A stretch of DNA of 26,430 nt from JBGZFC01 sp964346495 (GCA_964346495.1 CAYFUW010000023.1:1-26430), one strand, 5' to 3'. Counted from the stretch's first letter, positions 6,794-15,505 are shown. Notes: generated from the sequence alone by a model not told the origin. A program made the numbers and translations.

Positions 6794-7008
6794 TGAGCCG
6801 ATGACTTTGCTTTCGTTAAAAATAGACTCATGACACAAGACGTAAGAGTCAAGATATTTCTTATCGGAGATATTTTTAATCCCGACTTTCCAACTAAAAT
6901 TTCCCGAATTTGGCGGTTAATTTTTGCGTCCTTGGCATAAAAAACGTGGCATGTTGAAGTAGAGCGTAAATCCAGATATTTCTGAGTTCGATGCTCCCGT
7001 GTTGATAC
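6794..7008. other. Intergenic stretch, no gene recognised
   Basis: About 200 bp between the convergent phosphopantetheinyl transferase and tsf genes. I found no start-stop frame resembling a protein and no tRNA. The base composition is somewhat richer in G and C than other spacers here, so it could be a decayed dispersed repeat, but this is impressionistic. Confidence 0.3.
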
Positions 7009-7045
7009 AAAAAACCGTCGCTCAATATTGGGTGACGGTTTTTTT
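7009..7045 (-). terminator. Terminator of the rpsB-tsf transcript (bidirectional shape)
   Basis: CCGTCGC (7015-7021) pairs with GTGACGG (7032-7038), including one G-U pair. An A-run (7009-7014) and a T-run (7039-7045) flank the hairpin, so it can act on either strand. It lies 22 nt past the tsf stop codon. Confidence 0.85.
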
Positions 7046-7066
7046 ATCTGTATATAACAGTTGATA

Positions 7067-7888
7067 TTAAGCGTTTAAAGAAACACGTTTGAATACTGTT
7101 ACTGTTAATTCTTTGTCTGCTTGTTGCAAGAATTGTTCGATAGTCAGTTTTGAGTCTTTCACATACTCTTGTTGCAATAGAGTAGATTCTTTATAGAATT
7201 TCTGTAGAGAACCTTCTGCAATTCTATCGAGTAAGTTTTCTGGTTTTCCTGCTTCACGAGCTTTTTCACGTGCAATTTCCAACTCTTTTTCTTTAATATC
7301 TGCCGGAATTTCTTCAGGAGTAACCGAAATTGGATTCATTGCTGCTACTTGCATAGCAATATCTTTAGCAACGTTTTCATCTACATTTTCTTTGTTGAAT
7401 CCAACAATAGTAGCCAATTTGTTACCCATGTGAATGTAAGAAACTACTGCAGGAGCTGTAATATGCTCGTAGAATCCTAATTCCATTTTTTCGCCTGTAG
7501 CACCAATCTTATCTGTAATAGACTGAGCTACTGTTCCGTTTTTAAGTTGAAGAGCTAGTAATTCGTCTAAATTGTTAGGTTTGTGCTCAATAGCAACATC
7601 TAAAATTTCTTGTGTTAAACCGATAAACTCTTCGTTTTTTGCAACGAAGTCAGTTTCGCATTTAAGTGCAACAACTGCCGCGAAATTACCTTCTGTTCTT
7701 GCCAATACACAACCTTCGCTAGCTTCTCTGTCTTCGCGTTTAGCTGCAATAGCTTGTCCTTTTTTGCGAATGATTTCCATTGCTTTATCGAAATCGCCAT
7801 TAGCTTCGGTTAGTGCGCTTTTACAATCCATCATTCCCGCACCGGACATTTTGCGTAAATGTTGGATATCTTTCATTGTAACTGCCAT
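7067..7888 (-). CDS. tsf: Elongation factor Ts
   Basis: This 273-residue protein is the GDP-GTP exchange factor for EF-Tu in the cytoplasm. The N-terminal UBA-like module (MKDIQHLRKMSGAGMMDCKSAL...) is followed by the core signature ALKCETDFVAKNEEF at about 73-87, whose TDFVAKN element contacts EF-Tu. The dimerisation and C-terminal parts are present and the total length is close to the 283 of E. coli. It follows rpsB after 28 nt on the same strand, the near-universal rpsB-tsf arrangement, and ends before a clear terminator. Confidence 0.98.
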   Translation of the reverse strand: MAVTMKDIQHLRKMSGAGMMDCKSALTEANGDFDKAMEIIRKKGQAIAAKREDREASEGCVLARTEGNFAAVVALKCETDFVAKNEEFIGLTQEILDVAIEHKPNNLDELLALQLKNGTVAQSITDKIGATGEKMELGFYEHITAPAVVSYIHMGNKLATIVGFNKENVDENVAKDIAMQVAAMNPISVTPEEIPADIKEKELEIAREKAREAGKPENLLDRIAEGSLQKFYKESTLLQQEYVKDSKLTIEQFLQQADKELTVTVFKRVSLNA

Positions 7889-7916
7889 AGTATAATTATT
7901 TTTTGTTGTTCTTTAA

Positions 7917-8783
7917 TTATTCGTCGTCGTTGTCGTTATCACCTGCAAATTTACTTGCAATTGCCGCATTCATCGCTTCTTTATCTTCTTTTTTAATGTG
8001 CTCTTTTTTAGCAACTCTTGATTTGCGCTCTCTGCGTGGTGCATCATCGCCATCTTCGTGCTCTTCAGCGGCTGCATTTGCATCAGCTCTTTCCACTTTT
8101 CGTTCGTCCAATCCTTCTTTTATTGCATCACATAAGTAACCTAGAATCATGTCAATTGCTTTAGATGCATCGTCGTTACTTGGAATAACAAAATCGATAT
8201 TTTTTGGATCAGAGTTAGTGTCAACCATACCAAATACCGGAATTCCCAATCTGTTTGCTTCTTTTACGGCAATGTGTTCTTTCATCACATCTACTACAAA
8301 AATTGCTACCGGCAAACGAGTTAGGTCTTGAATAGAGCCTAATGTTTTTTCTAGTTTCGCGCGTTGACGTGTAACTTGAAGTTTCTCTCTTTTTGATAGA
8401 GTTTCAAAAGTTCCGTCTTTAATCATTTTGTCGATATTTCCCATTTTCTTAACCGCTTTGCGGATTGTAGGGAAGTTGGTGAGCATACCACCTGGCCAAC
8501 GTTCAATAACGTATGGCATATTAACGCTTGCTGCTCTTTCAGCGATGATAGGTTTTGCTTGTTTTTTTGTTGCAACAAATAATATTTTTTTACCTGATTT
8601 AGCAATTTGCTTCATTGCATTTGCTGCTTCTTCGGCTTTAGCTATTGTTTTGTGCAAGTCAATGATATGGATACCGTTACGTTCCATAAAAATGTATGGA
8701 GCCATTTCCGGGTTCCATTTTCTTTTCAAGTGCCCGAAGTGTGCTCCGGCATCAAGAAGTTGGTCAAATTCTAATCTTGCCAT
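7917..8783 (-). CDS. rpsB: Small-subunit ribosomal protein uS2
   Basis: This 288-residue protein begins MARLEFDQLLDAGAHFGHLK and contains the S2 hallmarks FVATKKQAKPII, RWPGGMLTNFPT and AIFVVDVMKEHIAVKEANRLGIPV. It is longer than E. coli S2 (241) because of a low-complexity charged C-terminal tail of about 60 residues (KVERADANAAAEEHEDGDD ... KFAGDNDNDDE). Such tails are known in Bacteroidota S2 proteins, and this one ends in an acidic run. It lies 181 bp downstream of rpsI and 28 nt upstream of tsf. A folded leader at 8832-8878 suggests its own post-transcriptional control. Confidence 0.98.
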   Translation of the reverse strand: MARLEFDQLLDAGAHFGHLKRKWNPEMAPYIFMERNGIHIIDLHKTIAKAEEAANAMKQIAKSGKKILFVATKKQAKPIIAERAASVNMPYVIERWPGGMLTNFPTIRKAVKKMGNIDKMIKDGTFETLSKREKLQVTRQRAKLEKTLGSIQDLTRLPVAIFVVDVMKEHIAVKEANRLGIPVFGMVDTNSDPKNIDFVIPSNDDASKAIDMILGYLCDAIKEGLDERKVERADANAAAEEHEDGDDAPRRERKSRVAKKEHIKKEDKEAMNAAIASKFAGDNDNDDE

Positions 8784-8831
8784 TTTGTTTTTAGTTTATT
8801 AATTCGTTTACTTTCTTTTTCTTAAATCGAA

Positions 8832-8878
8832 CTGCAAGGTAAACAGCCGATATTTTTACTTCGGTTATGTCCTTGCAA
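8832..8878 (-). promoter_or_regulatory. Candidate rpsB leader stem-loop
   Basis: In the minus-strand RNA, TTGCAAGG (8878-8871) pairs with CCTTGCAG (8839-8832), eight pairs including one G-U. This encloses CCGA/TCGG (8864-8861 with 8850-8847). The structure ends about 48 nt before the rpsB ATG. Further upstream are ATTGGT/ACCAAT (8900-8905 and 8912-8917) and TCGGA/TCCGA (8935-8939 and 8944-8948). No U-run follows, so it is not an obvious terminator. An S2 autoregulatory leader is inferred. Confidence 0.45.
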
Positions 8879-8964
8879 TTTAGATGCTAAACGTTATCGA
8901 TTGGTTTGTATACCAATGATTTAAGTATATGTAATCGGAGAAATCCGAATAATATATCCAAATA

Positions 8965-9351
8965 TTAACGTTTCGAGAATTGGAATCTCCTTCTTGCTCC
9001 CGGTTGTCCCGGTTTTTTACGTTCTACTACGCGTGGATCGCGAGTCATGAAGCCTTCAGCTCTTAATGCAGGCTTGTCTTCCGGATTTACTTTTACCAAT
9101 GCGCGTGCTATTGCCAATCTGGCAGCTTCTGATTGCCCTTTAAAACCACCGCCGTGCAAATTAATTTTTATATCGTATTTTTCAGCAACATCAAGTTTGT
9201 TAAGTGGCTGTTTTACGATAAATTGCAAAATGGATGAAGGGAAATAATCTTCAAGTTCGCGTTTGTTGATAATAATTTTACCTGAACCTTCGCTCATGAA
9301 CACGCGTGCAACTGCGGCTTTACGTCTTCCTATTGAATTTATTACGTCCAT
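8965..9351 (-). CDS. rpsI: Small-subunit ribosomal protein uS9
   Basis: This 128-residue protein has IGRRKAAVARVF near the start, the conserved NLHGGGFKGQSEAARLAIARAL core at about 65-86 and the basic tail ARRRFQFSKR. The terminal Lys-Arg pair reaches the P-site tRNA in ribosome structures. Its start is only 5 nt after the rplM stop codon, in the universal rplM-rpsI order. It is followed by a 181-bp gap with hairpins before rpsB. Confidence 0.98.
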   Translation of the reverse strand: MDVINSIGRRKAAVARVFMSEGSGKIIINKRELEDYFPSSILQFIVKQPLNKLDVAEKYDIKINLHGGGFKGQSEAARLAIARALVKVNPEDKPALRAEGFMTRDPRVVERKKPGQPGARRRFQFSKR

Positions 9352-9356
9352 CTTTA

Positions 9357-9812
9357 TTATTTAAGTGTATTAATATCTATTGATTTTGGTTGTTGTGCTT
9401 GATGCGGATGTTCTTCACCTGCATACACATATAGGTTGTTTATAATTGCGTCACCCAATTTGTTTTTTGGCAACATACCTTTAATGACTTTTCTAAAAAG
9501 TCTGTCAGGACTTTTTTGCATTAAATCTGCAGGAGTCGATGCTTTTTGTCCTCCGGGATATCCCGAGTGACGGTAGTATGTTCTCTCTGTCCATTTATTT
9601 CCGGTTAGTTCTACTTTATCAGCGTTTACGATGATAACATTGTCGCCACAATCAACGTGTGGTGTAAAACTTGGTTTGTATTTACCTCTTAGCAATTTTG
9701 CTACTTTTGAAGCAATACGTCCCAGTGATTGTCCTGTTGCATCAACAACAACCCATTCTTTTTGAGCCGTTTCTTTATTTACAGAAATGGTTTTATAACT
9801 TAAAGTGTTCAC
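9357..9812 (-). CDS. rplM: Large-subunit ribosomal protein uL13
   Basis: The 151-residue form starts at a GTG and begins (V/M)NTLSYKTISVNKETAQKEW, which matches Bacteroidota L13 proteins. The core contains VVVDATGQSLGRIASKVAKLL, HVDCGDNVIIVNADK, KGMLPKNKLG and LYVYAGEEHPH. The reading frame stays open upstream to 9893, but those 27 extra residues (MPFSPLARQKAK...) do not resemble L13 and lie in the leader hairpin, so I reject the longer form. The promoter at 9946-9976 places the transcript start near 9940 and leaves a structured 5' UTR of about 125 nt. Confidence 0.96.
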   Translation of the reverse strand: MNTLSYKTISVNKETAQKEWVVVDATGQSLGRIASKVAKLLRGKYKPSFTPHVDCGDNVIIVNADKVELTGNKWTERTYYRHSGYPGGQKASTPADLMQKSPDRLFRKVIKGMLPKNKLGDAIINNLYVYAGEEHPHQAQQPKSIDINTLK

Positions 9813-9842
9813 TTTGAATGTTTTTAATCGTTTAATAAAATC

Positions 9843-9916
9843 TGGTTTAAATCTAAGCTTCGCTTTTTGTCTGGCTAAGGGACTAAATGGCAAATAAAAA
9901 GCTATAAATCAAACCA
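9843..9916 (-). promoter_or_regulatory. Candidate rplM leader hairpin
   Basis: In the minus-strand RNA, TGGTTTGA (9916-9909) pairs with TTAAACCA (9850-9843), eight pairs with one G-U. Inside it GCTTTTT (9902-9896) pairs with AAAAAGC (9868-9862). The fold ends about 30 nt before the GTG start of rplM. Autoregulatory leaders are known for L13 operons in other bacteria; a role here is inferred. Confidence 0.5.
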
Positions 9917-9945
9917 TTAAATACATAATTTTAATAATCGGACTG

Positions 9946-9976
9946 CAAAGTTACAATAAATCGAATAATTAACAAA
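9946..9976 (-). promoter_or_regulatory. Promoter of the rplM-rpsI cluster
   Basis: Minus-strand TTTG (9976-9973), a 19-nt spacer, then TAACTTTG (9953-9946) form one of the best matches in the window to the Bacteroides consensus. Confidence 0.8.
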
Positions 9977-10046
9977 GTATTTATTTGATTTTTTATCATA
10001 TAAATTCTTTATAGTGATGTAAAAAATATAAGAATAAACAAAAAAT

Positions 10047-10073
10047 GAGGGACTGTCTTTTAGACAGCCCCTC
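10047..10073 (-). terminator. Terminator of the susC-susD operon
   Basis: GAGGG-a-CTGTCT pairs with AGACAG-c-CCCTC around a TTT loop. On the minus strand the hairpin is followed by ATTTTTTG. It lies 30 nt past the susD stop codon. Confidence 0.9.
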
Positions 10074-10103
10074 AAAATATAAATTATAAAATAAACTTAC
10101 GGA

Positions 10104-12002
10104 TTAGTAGTTTGGTCCTTCTCCAAATTGTGGAGCACCTTTATCGTACCAAACTCTTTCAGAGTTAAGTTTATTTACGTCGGTTGTACTCATTGTGTAA
10201 CCTTGATCTTGATATGCTTTCAAGATAATTTCATACATCAGGTCACTCTTCAGAGGTTCACTTACGTTAAATCTGCGTGGTAATACATAGTTGTCCATAA
10301 ATGGAACAAATGGAAGTATTTCACTATTATATTTAGGTACACCTGAACGTCTTAATGTTACAAACATTTCAGCTGGCAGATAAGAGAAGTGGATGTGTTG
10401 TTGGATATACACTTTTTCCAAATCTGTTGCATAATCACCTGTAAGCTGATAGTCTGGTTGACTTGTCAGATATTCAACCTCACCATTTTCTAGTTTAATG
10501 GCTTTTCCATGTACTTTGTCGTATGGTTCAGAGTAATATGGAAGGCTGTTTAGTCCTGCAATTTTGTCATAAGCGCGTACAGATAGCTCTACACCATCTT
10601 TAAAGTATTGTTGTGTATTGATGTTGATGTTTGCTCCTAAAAGTTTTAACTCAACAAGATAGAAATAAACCTCTGCTGTAGAGAAATATAATCCGTACCA
10701 TGCATTAGGTTCTTTATCTTCTACTACTGGTGCACCCGGTGCATCCGGGAAAGTAAATGTGTAGTCACCTTTTAATATTTCACGGTTGAAAGTACTAAGA
10801 GGATAATAGTTACGTGTTTGGCCGTTCAAAGTAATTTTAAATAAATTTCCTTGTGGGTCAAAATACTCTCTGTTTTCTTCTTCCAAATTAGCATTGATAT
10901 AAGATGGTACTCCAAAATAACGTACCCATGGTTCGCCCGGAGCTTTCCATCCTTCGAATGTTTTATTGCCTTCAGCATCTTCTGAGTAATCCACATATTC
11001 CATAATGTAGCTTGGTACATTAGGGCTGTTTGGATTGATAGCTTGTGCATCGAAGTATGCTTGAACTACCATAGAGTTGAAAGAGTTTTTGGTAAAGATT
11101 GAGCGGATGCGTGGGTCTTTGTTTTCAACCATAAAATCTGCTAACTGTTTAGTAATAGTACCGCCACCTACAGCATCATTAAAGTGATAGTTTTTAGAAC
11201 CTGCGTTCCAGATAAAATCATCATTAAGTCCGCTAAGAATACCAGCAGGGCTATTCATTACATCTTCAGCTATTTTTAATGCTTTCGATTTGTTAGCGTG
11301 AAGCAAGCGTACAGCGATTTTTAATCTAAGTGAGTTTGCAAATTGTGCCCATTTTTTAACATCACCGTTATAGATTAAATCTTGTTTTCCTAAAGACACT
11401 TGAGATATGCTATGTCCATCTAACATAACCGGGTTGGTTAGTACGGTAGTTGCATTGCCTAACTCTTCAAGTAGAATATTAAACAACTCTTCTTGAGAAT
11501 CATATTTTGGTGTCAATAATGGAGGATTGGTGTATCTTGCACGGAAAGCCTCAGAATAAGCCATTGAACCATACATGTCTGAGTCTAATATTGCCATGTA
11601 AGCCAATATAGGATACGTCATGGCTTTGATGTATTGATAAGATGCTTGTTCTTCACCTGTCATCTCTTCATCTACCAAATATTGAATCTCTCTGGCAGCT
11701 CTCATTACTCTATAAACAGTGCCTCCAATTCCATCTGCAACACCTTGTTCATTCATACGGTCGCCATTTCCACCCGCAGGTGCTGTGATTTGGCCCCATT
11801 TCAGCATATAGTTGTAGTCATAAAACCATTGACGATAATCAAGTGGCTTCATGCTGGTTAATGCTGAAGTAAACAGAAATCTAACGTCGGGTTTGGTAAC
11901 GTCCCCCGGATTTGTGTTTATCTCTGCCATATCGTCCCTACACCCCATGAATGAGGCTACAAACAATATGACCATCATTATTAATATATTTTTCTTTTTC
12001 AT
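10104..12002 (-). CDS. SusD/RagB-like nutrient-binding outer-membrane lipoprotein
   Basis: This 632-residue protein has a type II signal peptide (MKKKNILIMMVILFVASFMGC, cysteine at 21). It then has the SusD-like opening RDDMAEINTNPGDVTKPD, typical of the SusD-like_2 subgroup. SusD proteins sit on the cell surface as the lid that captures substrate for the SusC barrel. Tetratricopeptide-like helices are expected in the N-terminal half (e.g. 80-230) from the family fold. The protein is longer than many family members (about 450-550), with extra sequence in the second half. It starts 12 nt after the susC stop codon. No glycosidase, sulfatase, peptidase or regulator is adjacent, so the substrate cannot be named. 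Confidence 0.92.
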   Translation of the reverse strand: MKKKNILIMMVILFVASFMGCRDDMAEINTNPGDVTKPDVRFLFTSALTSMKPLDYRQWFYDYNYMLKWGQITAPAGGNGDRMNEQGVADGIGGTVYRVMRAAREIQYLVDEEMTGEEQASYQYIKAMTYPILAYMAILDSDMYGSMAYSEAFRARYTNPPLLTPKYDSQEELFNILLEELGNATTVLTNPVMLDGHSISQVSLGKQDLIYNGDVKKWAQFANSLRLKIAVRLLHANKSKALKIAEDVMNSPAGILSGLNDDFIWNAGSKNYHFNDAVGGGTITKQLADFMVENKDPRIRSIFTKNSFNSMVVQAYFDAQAINPNSPNVPSYIMEYVDYSEDAEGNKTFEGWKAPGEPWVRYFGVPSYINANLEEENREYFDPQGNLFKITLNGQTRNYYPLSTFNREILKGDYTFTFPDAPGAPVVEDKEPNAWYGLYFSTAEVYFYLVELKLLGANININTQQYFKDGVELSVRAYDKIAGLNSLPYYSEPYDKVHGKAIKLENGEVEYLTSQPDYQLTGDYATDLEKVYIQQHIHFSYLPAEMFVTLRRSGVPKYNSEILPFVPFMDNYVLPRRFNVSEPLKSDLMYEIILKAYQDQGYTMSTTDVNKLNSERVWYDKGAPQFGEGPNY

Positions 12003-12014
12003 AATTCTGCTTGT

Positions 12015-15000
12015 TTAAAAGGTGAAGTTTAACGTTAGTATATAATTAGCTGTATAGGGAAGTAATGCTCTTGAACGGAACTCTCCTGTACGGTTACCTC
12101 GAACACTTTCAGGGTGTAAGTTGTTAGGTAGCGAGTTGTGCAAGTATCCTAAGTTTCTGGCACTTAGCAACACATGAAGTCCGTTTATTCCCGTTTTTGA
12201 CAATAGTTTTTTGTCAAAGTTGTAACCTAAAGATATTTCACGTAACGCGATATAGTTTAGTTCATGGAACCAATTGTCATTTAATGTTCCTTGACCCCAA
12301 GAGTTTGAGAAGTAGTGCCAAGATCCTGCGTGAGTAGGTTCTAGTTTACCTTGTGCAACTAAATCTGCATAGCTCATTCCAGACGCATCAATTGTAGTTC
12401 CATCAACAAGTTGTACGGTCGTACCTTCATCAAATACACCCTCCGGAATAACTCCGTCATTATATGTTATTCCATAGCTGTCTTGGTATTGGCTTGTCCA
12501 AGTAATACCACCGCTTGCTGCATCTCTGAAAGCAAGTGATGATTCCAAAGCTCCGTATGCAGTTCCATAACGGTTAGCGTATGATGCAATCATTCCACCA
12601 AAGCGAGCATCCAATGCTATGCGCAGGTTGAAGTTTTTATAGCGTACACCTGTTTGTAGAGATGATAAAAAGTCAGGGTTAAGATTTCCTACCTCTTCCA
12701 CTTGTTCGCTTCTTGCAGGATATGCTCCTCTACTATAGTTACTCCATTTTAGTACTACATCACCGTTTTCGTTTTTCTTTTGTCCGATATTACTCATAAG
12801 TACTCCGTAAGGACCACCTACTAGAGCAACTGAACCGATGTTAAAGTCGTATCCTGTTGGATAGCCTTCTAGTCCAATGTAATTGGTAACGTTGGGGTGA
12901 AGTTCTACAATTTTGTTTCTATTTCGTGTATAAGTCAAATCTAATGACCATTCGAAGTCTTTAGTTTGAACCGGGATTGTTTTCAGTGCTAACTCAACTC
13001 CCTGGTTTTGGATATTACCCGCGTTGATAAGTTGGCTGCTTACACCAGAAATCCAAGGTACTGCAATTTCAATAATTTGGTCTTTGGTGTTCTCTTTATA
13101 GTAGGTTGCATCAATTCCGATTCTGTTATTGATAAATCTGAGATCAAGTCCCACCTCCCATGCATTTTTACGTTCAGGTTTGATGTTCGGGTCGAATAAA
13201 CGTCCGGGGATTCCATTAGTATATGCAAAACCGTCTGTCAATTCAATACTACCAATTGAGTATGCTTGGTTGATATAGTAAGGTCTTGTATCGTTACCAA
13301 CTTGTGCCCATGAAGCTCTTAGTTTACCAAAAGTAAACCATTTTGGTAAATTGAAACTTTCTGTGAAAATCCAAGAACCTGATACTGATGGGTAGAAATA
13401 TGAGAAGTTGCCTGTTGCATTTGAATAAACCAAAGCTGAAGACCAGTCGTTACGTCCTGTAACGTCCATAAATAGTTGATTTTTCCAAGCAGCGTTTACC
13501 GCAAATACTGTAGAATAAATGCGTTTTGTATCATTAACTCCACCTTCATATCCTGGTGTTTCTTTACTGTTTCCAATAAAGAATTGTCCGGGAACAATAA
13601 GTCCACCTTTTGTCCATACAGCAGTATAAGTGTTTTTTCTATTAAAGAACTCACCACGAACAAATCCACCTAAATCAAAATCACCAAAGTTTTTATTAAG
13701 CATCAATGTACTCATTAAAGTAATAGATTCTTGTGCTCTTTGTGATATTCCGTAGTAACCACCTTCATTGGCATAGCCACCACCTAGGTTTTTGGTTTCT
13801 GATTTTACGGTGTAATAGTTCATATTTCCTTCAAGTTTGAATTTAGCCCAATCTGTAAGTTTAAAGTCAAACTCTAATGTAGGACGGATAACATCTTCAA
13901 GTCTGTATGAGTTGTTGTGATTAATAGAGAACCACAGATCTCTGCCCGGAACGTTTCCATAAAGGTCACCGTAAGCATTATTTGCTATACCTCCGTGCTC
14001 ACCTTGATATTTATCTTTGTAATAAGCTGGGTTGTAGTCGTTAGTCAAAGCCAACTGAACGAAATATTCTCCAAAGTTAATATCTGAGTTTTGTGGTTTA
14101 GAACGAGTCCAGTTTACAGAAGCACCAACACTTACCCAATCAGTTATTTGGTGGAAACCTTTTGTAAAGAATGAGAAACGGTCGAATCTGTTTTTAGGGC
14201 TGATACCTTTAGCTGTTCTGTACGAAATAGATGTAAAGATATTAGTGTCAGCATTTCCACCTTGTATGCTGAGGTTTGTATTTGAGTTGAAACCTGTGTC
14301 ATACATATCTTTCAAGTTGTTTGGATATGCTTGCCATGTGCCGATAGTTTTGTCATACAACTCTACTTCACGTCCGTCAATTTCCGGTCCCCACATCATT
14401 CCTCCAGACTGTATCAATGAGTACATTCCGTCAGAGTTCTTTAGCAGGTCAGGCAGATTCCATCTGTTTCCATCTGGGTCAGACGAGTTTTGTCCGGGCC
14501 ACATACCTGGACCATATTTATATTGCACGTTTGGTGTGTCAAAAACATGGTCAATACCAAATGTTTGAGAGAAAGCAACACCTAAACCTTGAGTTTTGCG
14601 TCCTCCTTTTGTTGTAATAACAACAGCACCATTTAGACCGCGAGAACCGTAAAGAGCAGTAGCTGCCGCACCTTTCAATACTGATACCGATTCGAAATCG
14701 TCAGGGTTAAGGTTCTTAAGCACGTTACCCCAGTCTGAAGAGTTGTGGTTGCCATCCCAGTCAACTGTAGCGTTACCGGAAACCTCGTTGTCTAAGATAA
14801 CTCCGTCAACAACGTATATTGGTTGGTTGTTGTTTTGTAGTGTGGAAGCTCCACGAATTTGAATTTTTGTACCACCAAACAATCCACCGTCAGTTCCTTT
14901 AATATCTACCCCTGCAATTTTTCCTTGCAGTGCAGCAACCGGGTTAATTGTGTTGGTTCCTTTAATTTCGTCACCTTTTACTTCGGTAACAGCATAACCT

Positions 15001-15392
15001 AGAGCTTTTTGCTCTCGTTTCATACCTAGTGCAGTTACTACTACTTCGCTTAGCAACTCACTGTCTTCAAGCATAACAACGTCAATAGTTGTGCGACCAT
15101 TAACCGGTATTACCTGGGATTTCATCCCCATGTAGCTGAATACAAGATTAGCGTTGCTTCTTACATTCGGCAAAGTGTAATTACCGTCGAAGTCTGTAGC
15201 GGTTCCTTGGCCTTCACTACCTTGTACAACAACAGTTGCACCAATAATTGGTTCACCATCGTTTAAAGTAACTGTTCCTCGAACCGTAACGGTCTGTGCC
15301 AATAAGGGAAAGGCAAATGCACTGAAAAGAAGTAGTGCACCAATGGCTTTAACCCTTAGCCAGGTTGAAAATTTACTCTCTTTCATTCTCAT
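12015..15392 (-). CDS. SusC/RagA-like TonB-dependent outer-membrane transporter
   Basis: This 1125-residue protein has a signal peptide (about 1-32, ending FPLLAQ). A carboxypeptidase-regulatory-like beta-sandwich follows (about 35-110, VRGTVTLNDGEPIIGATVVV ... GNYTLPNV), then a TonB-box-like segment SEVVVTALG at about 115-123. Next are a plug (GKIAGVDIKGTDGG; QIRGASTL; PIYVVDGVI; VLKGAAATALYGSRGLNG) and a 22-strand barrel ending in LTLNFTF with a terminal aromatic residue. It imports bulky nutrients using energy from TonB-ExbBD. There is no STN domain, so anti-sigma signalling through it is not expected. Either of the first two in-frame ATGs (15392 or 15386) could be used. Confidence 0.95.
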   Translation of the reverse strand: MRMKESKFSTWLRVKAIGALLLFSAFAFPLLAQTVTVRGTVTLNDGEPIIGATVVVQGSEGQGTATDFDGNYTLPNVRSNANLVFSYMGMKSQVIPVNGRTTIDVVMLEDSELLSEVVVTALGMKREQKALGYAVTEVKGDEIKGTNTINPVAALQGKIAGVDIKGTDGGLFGGTKIQIRGASTLQNNNQPIYVVDGVILDNEVSGNATVDWDGNHNSSDWGNVLKNLNPDDFESVSVLKGAAATALYGSRGLNGAVVITTKGGRKTQGLGVAFSQTFGIDHVFDTPNVQYKYGPGMWPGQNSSDPDGNRWNLPDLLKNSDGMYSLIQSGGMMWGPEIDGREVELYDKTIGTWQAYPNNLKDMYDTGFNSNTNLSIQGGNADTNIFTSISYRTAKGISPKNRFDRFSFFTKGFHQITDWVSVGASVNWTRSKPQNSDINFGEYFVQLALTNDYNPAYYKDKYQGEHGGIANNAYGDLYGNVPGRDLWFSINHNNSYRLEDVIRPTLEFDFKLTDWAKFKLEGNMNYYTVKSETKNLGGGYANEGGYYGISQRAQESITLMSTLMLNKNFGDFDLGGFVRGEFFNRKNTYTAVWTKGGLIVPGQFFIGNSKETPGYEGGVNDTKRIYSTVFAVNAAWKNQLFMDVTGRNDWSSALVYSNATGNFSYFYPSVSGSWIFTESFNLPKWFTFGKLRASWAQVGNDTRPYYINQAYSIGSIELTDGFAYTNGIPGRLFDPNIKPERKNAWEVGLDLRFINNRIGIDATYYKENTKDQIIEIAVPWISGVSSQLINAGNIQNQGVELALKTIPVQTKDFEWSLDLTYTRNRNKIVELHPNVTNYIGLEGYPTGYDFNIGSVALVGGPYGVLMSNIGQKKNENGDVVLKWSNYSRGAYPARSEQVEEVGNLNPDFLSSLQTGVRYKNFNLRIALDARFGGMIASYANRYGTAYGALESSLAFRDAASGGITWTSQYQDSYGITYNDGVIPEGVFDEGTTVQLVDGTTIDASGMSYADLVAQGKLEPTHAGSWHYFSNSWGQGTLNDNWFHELNYIALREISLGYNFDKKLLSKTGINGLHVLLSARNLGYLHNSLPNNLHPESVRGNRTGEFRSRALLPYTANYILTLNFTF

Positions 15393-15451
15393 TTAATTTA
15401 AAAATTAATATAAAGTTTTTAATTACTAATACAAAAACGTATTGCTGTGAT

Positions 15452-15465
15452 GCTCTTCGCAGAGC
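15452..15465 (-). promoter_or_regulatory. Small GNRA hairpin in the susC 5' UTR
   Basis: The minus-strand RNA reads GCTCT-GCGA-AGAGC, a five-pair stem with a GCGA tetraloop, between the -7 element (15498-15505) and the susC ATG. It could stabilise the transcript or act as a regulatory site; no target is known. Confidence 0.4.
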
Positions 15466-15497
15466 TATTCTACATTAATATTTTGTGAGTAGTCGTG

Positions 15498-15505
15498 CAA
15501 AGATA
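15498..15505 (-). promoter_or_regulatory. -7 element of the susC-susD promoter
   Basis: Minus-strand TATCTTTG fits TAnnTTTG exactly. No TTTG is seen at the -33 distance. The 5' UTR would be roughly 105 nt. Confidence 0.6.

Noticed and set aside
6554..6838. Minus-strand 94-codon frame across the phosphopantetheinyl transferase 3' end
   Set aside because: It is antisense to a gene with clear motifs, and its sequence resembles no protein and partly translates the TGAGTTTT repeat.
9813..9893. N-terminal extension of rplM by 27 codons
   Set aside because: The residues do not resemble L13, the stretch lies within the leader hairpin, and the GTG at 9812 matches the family start.
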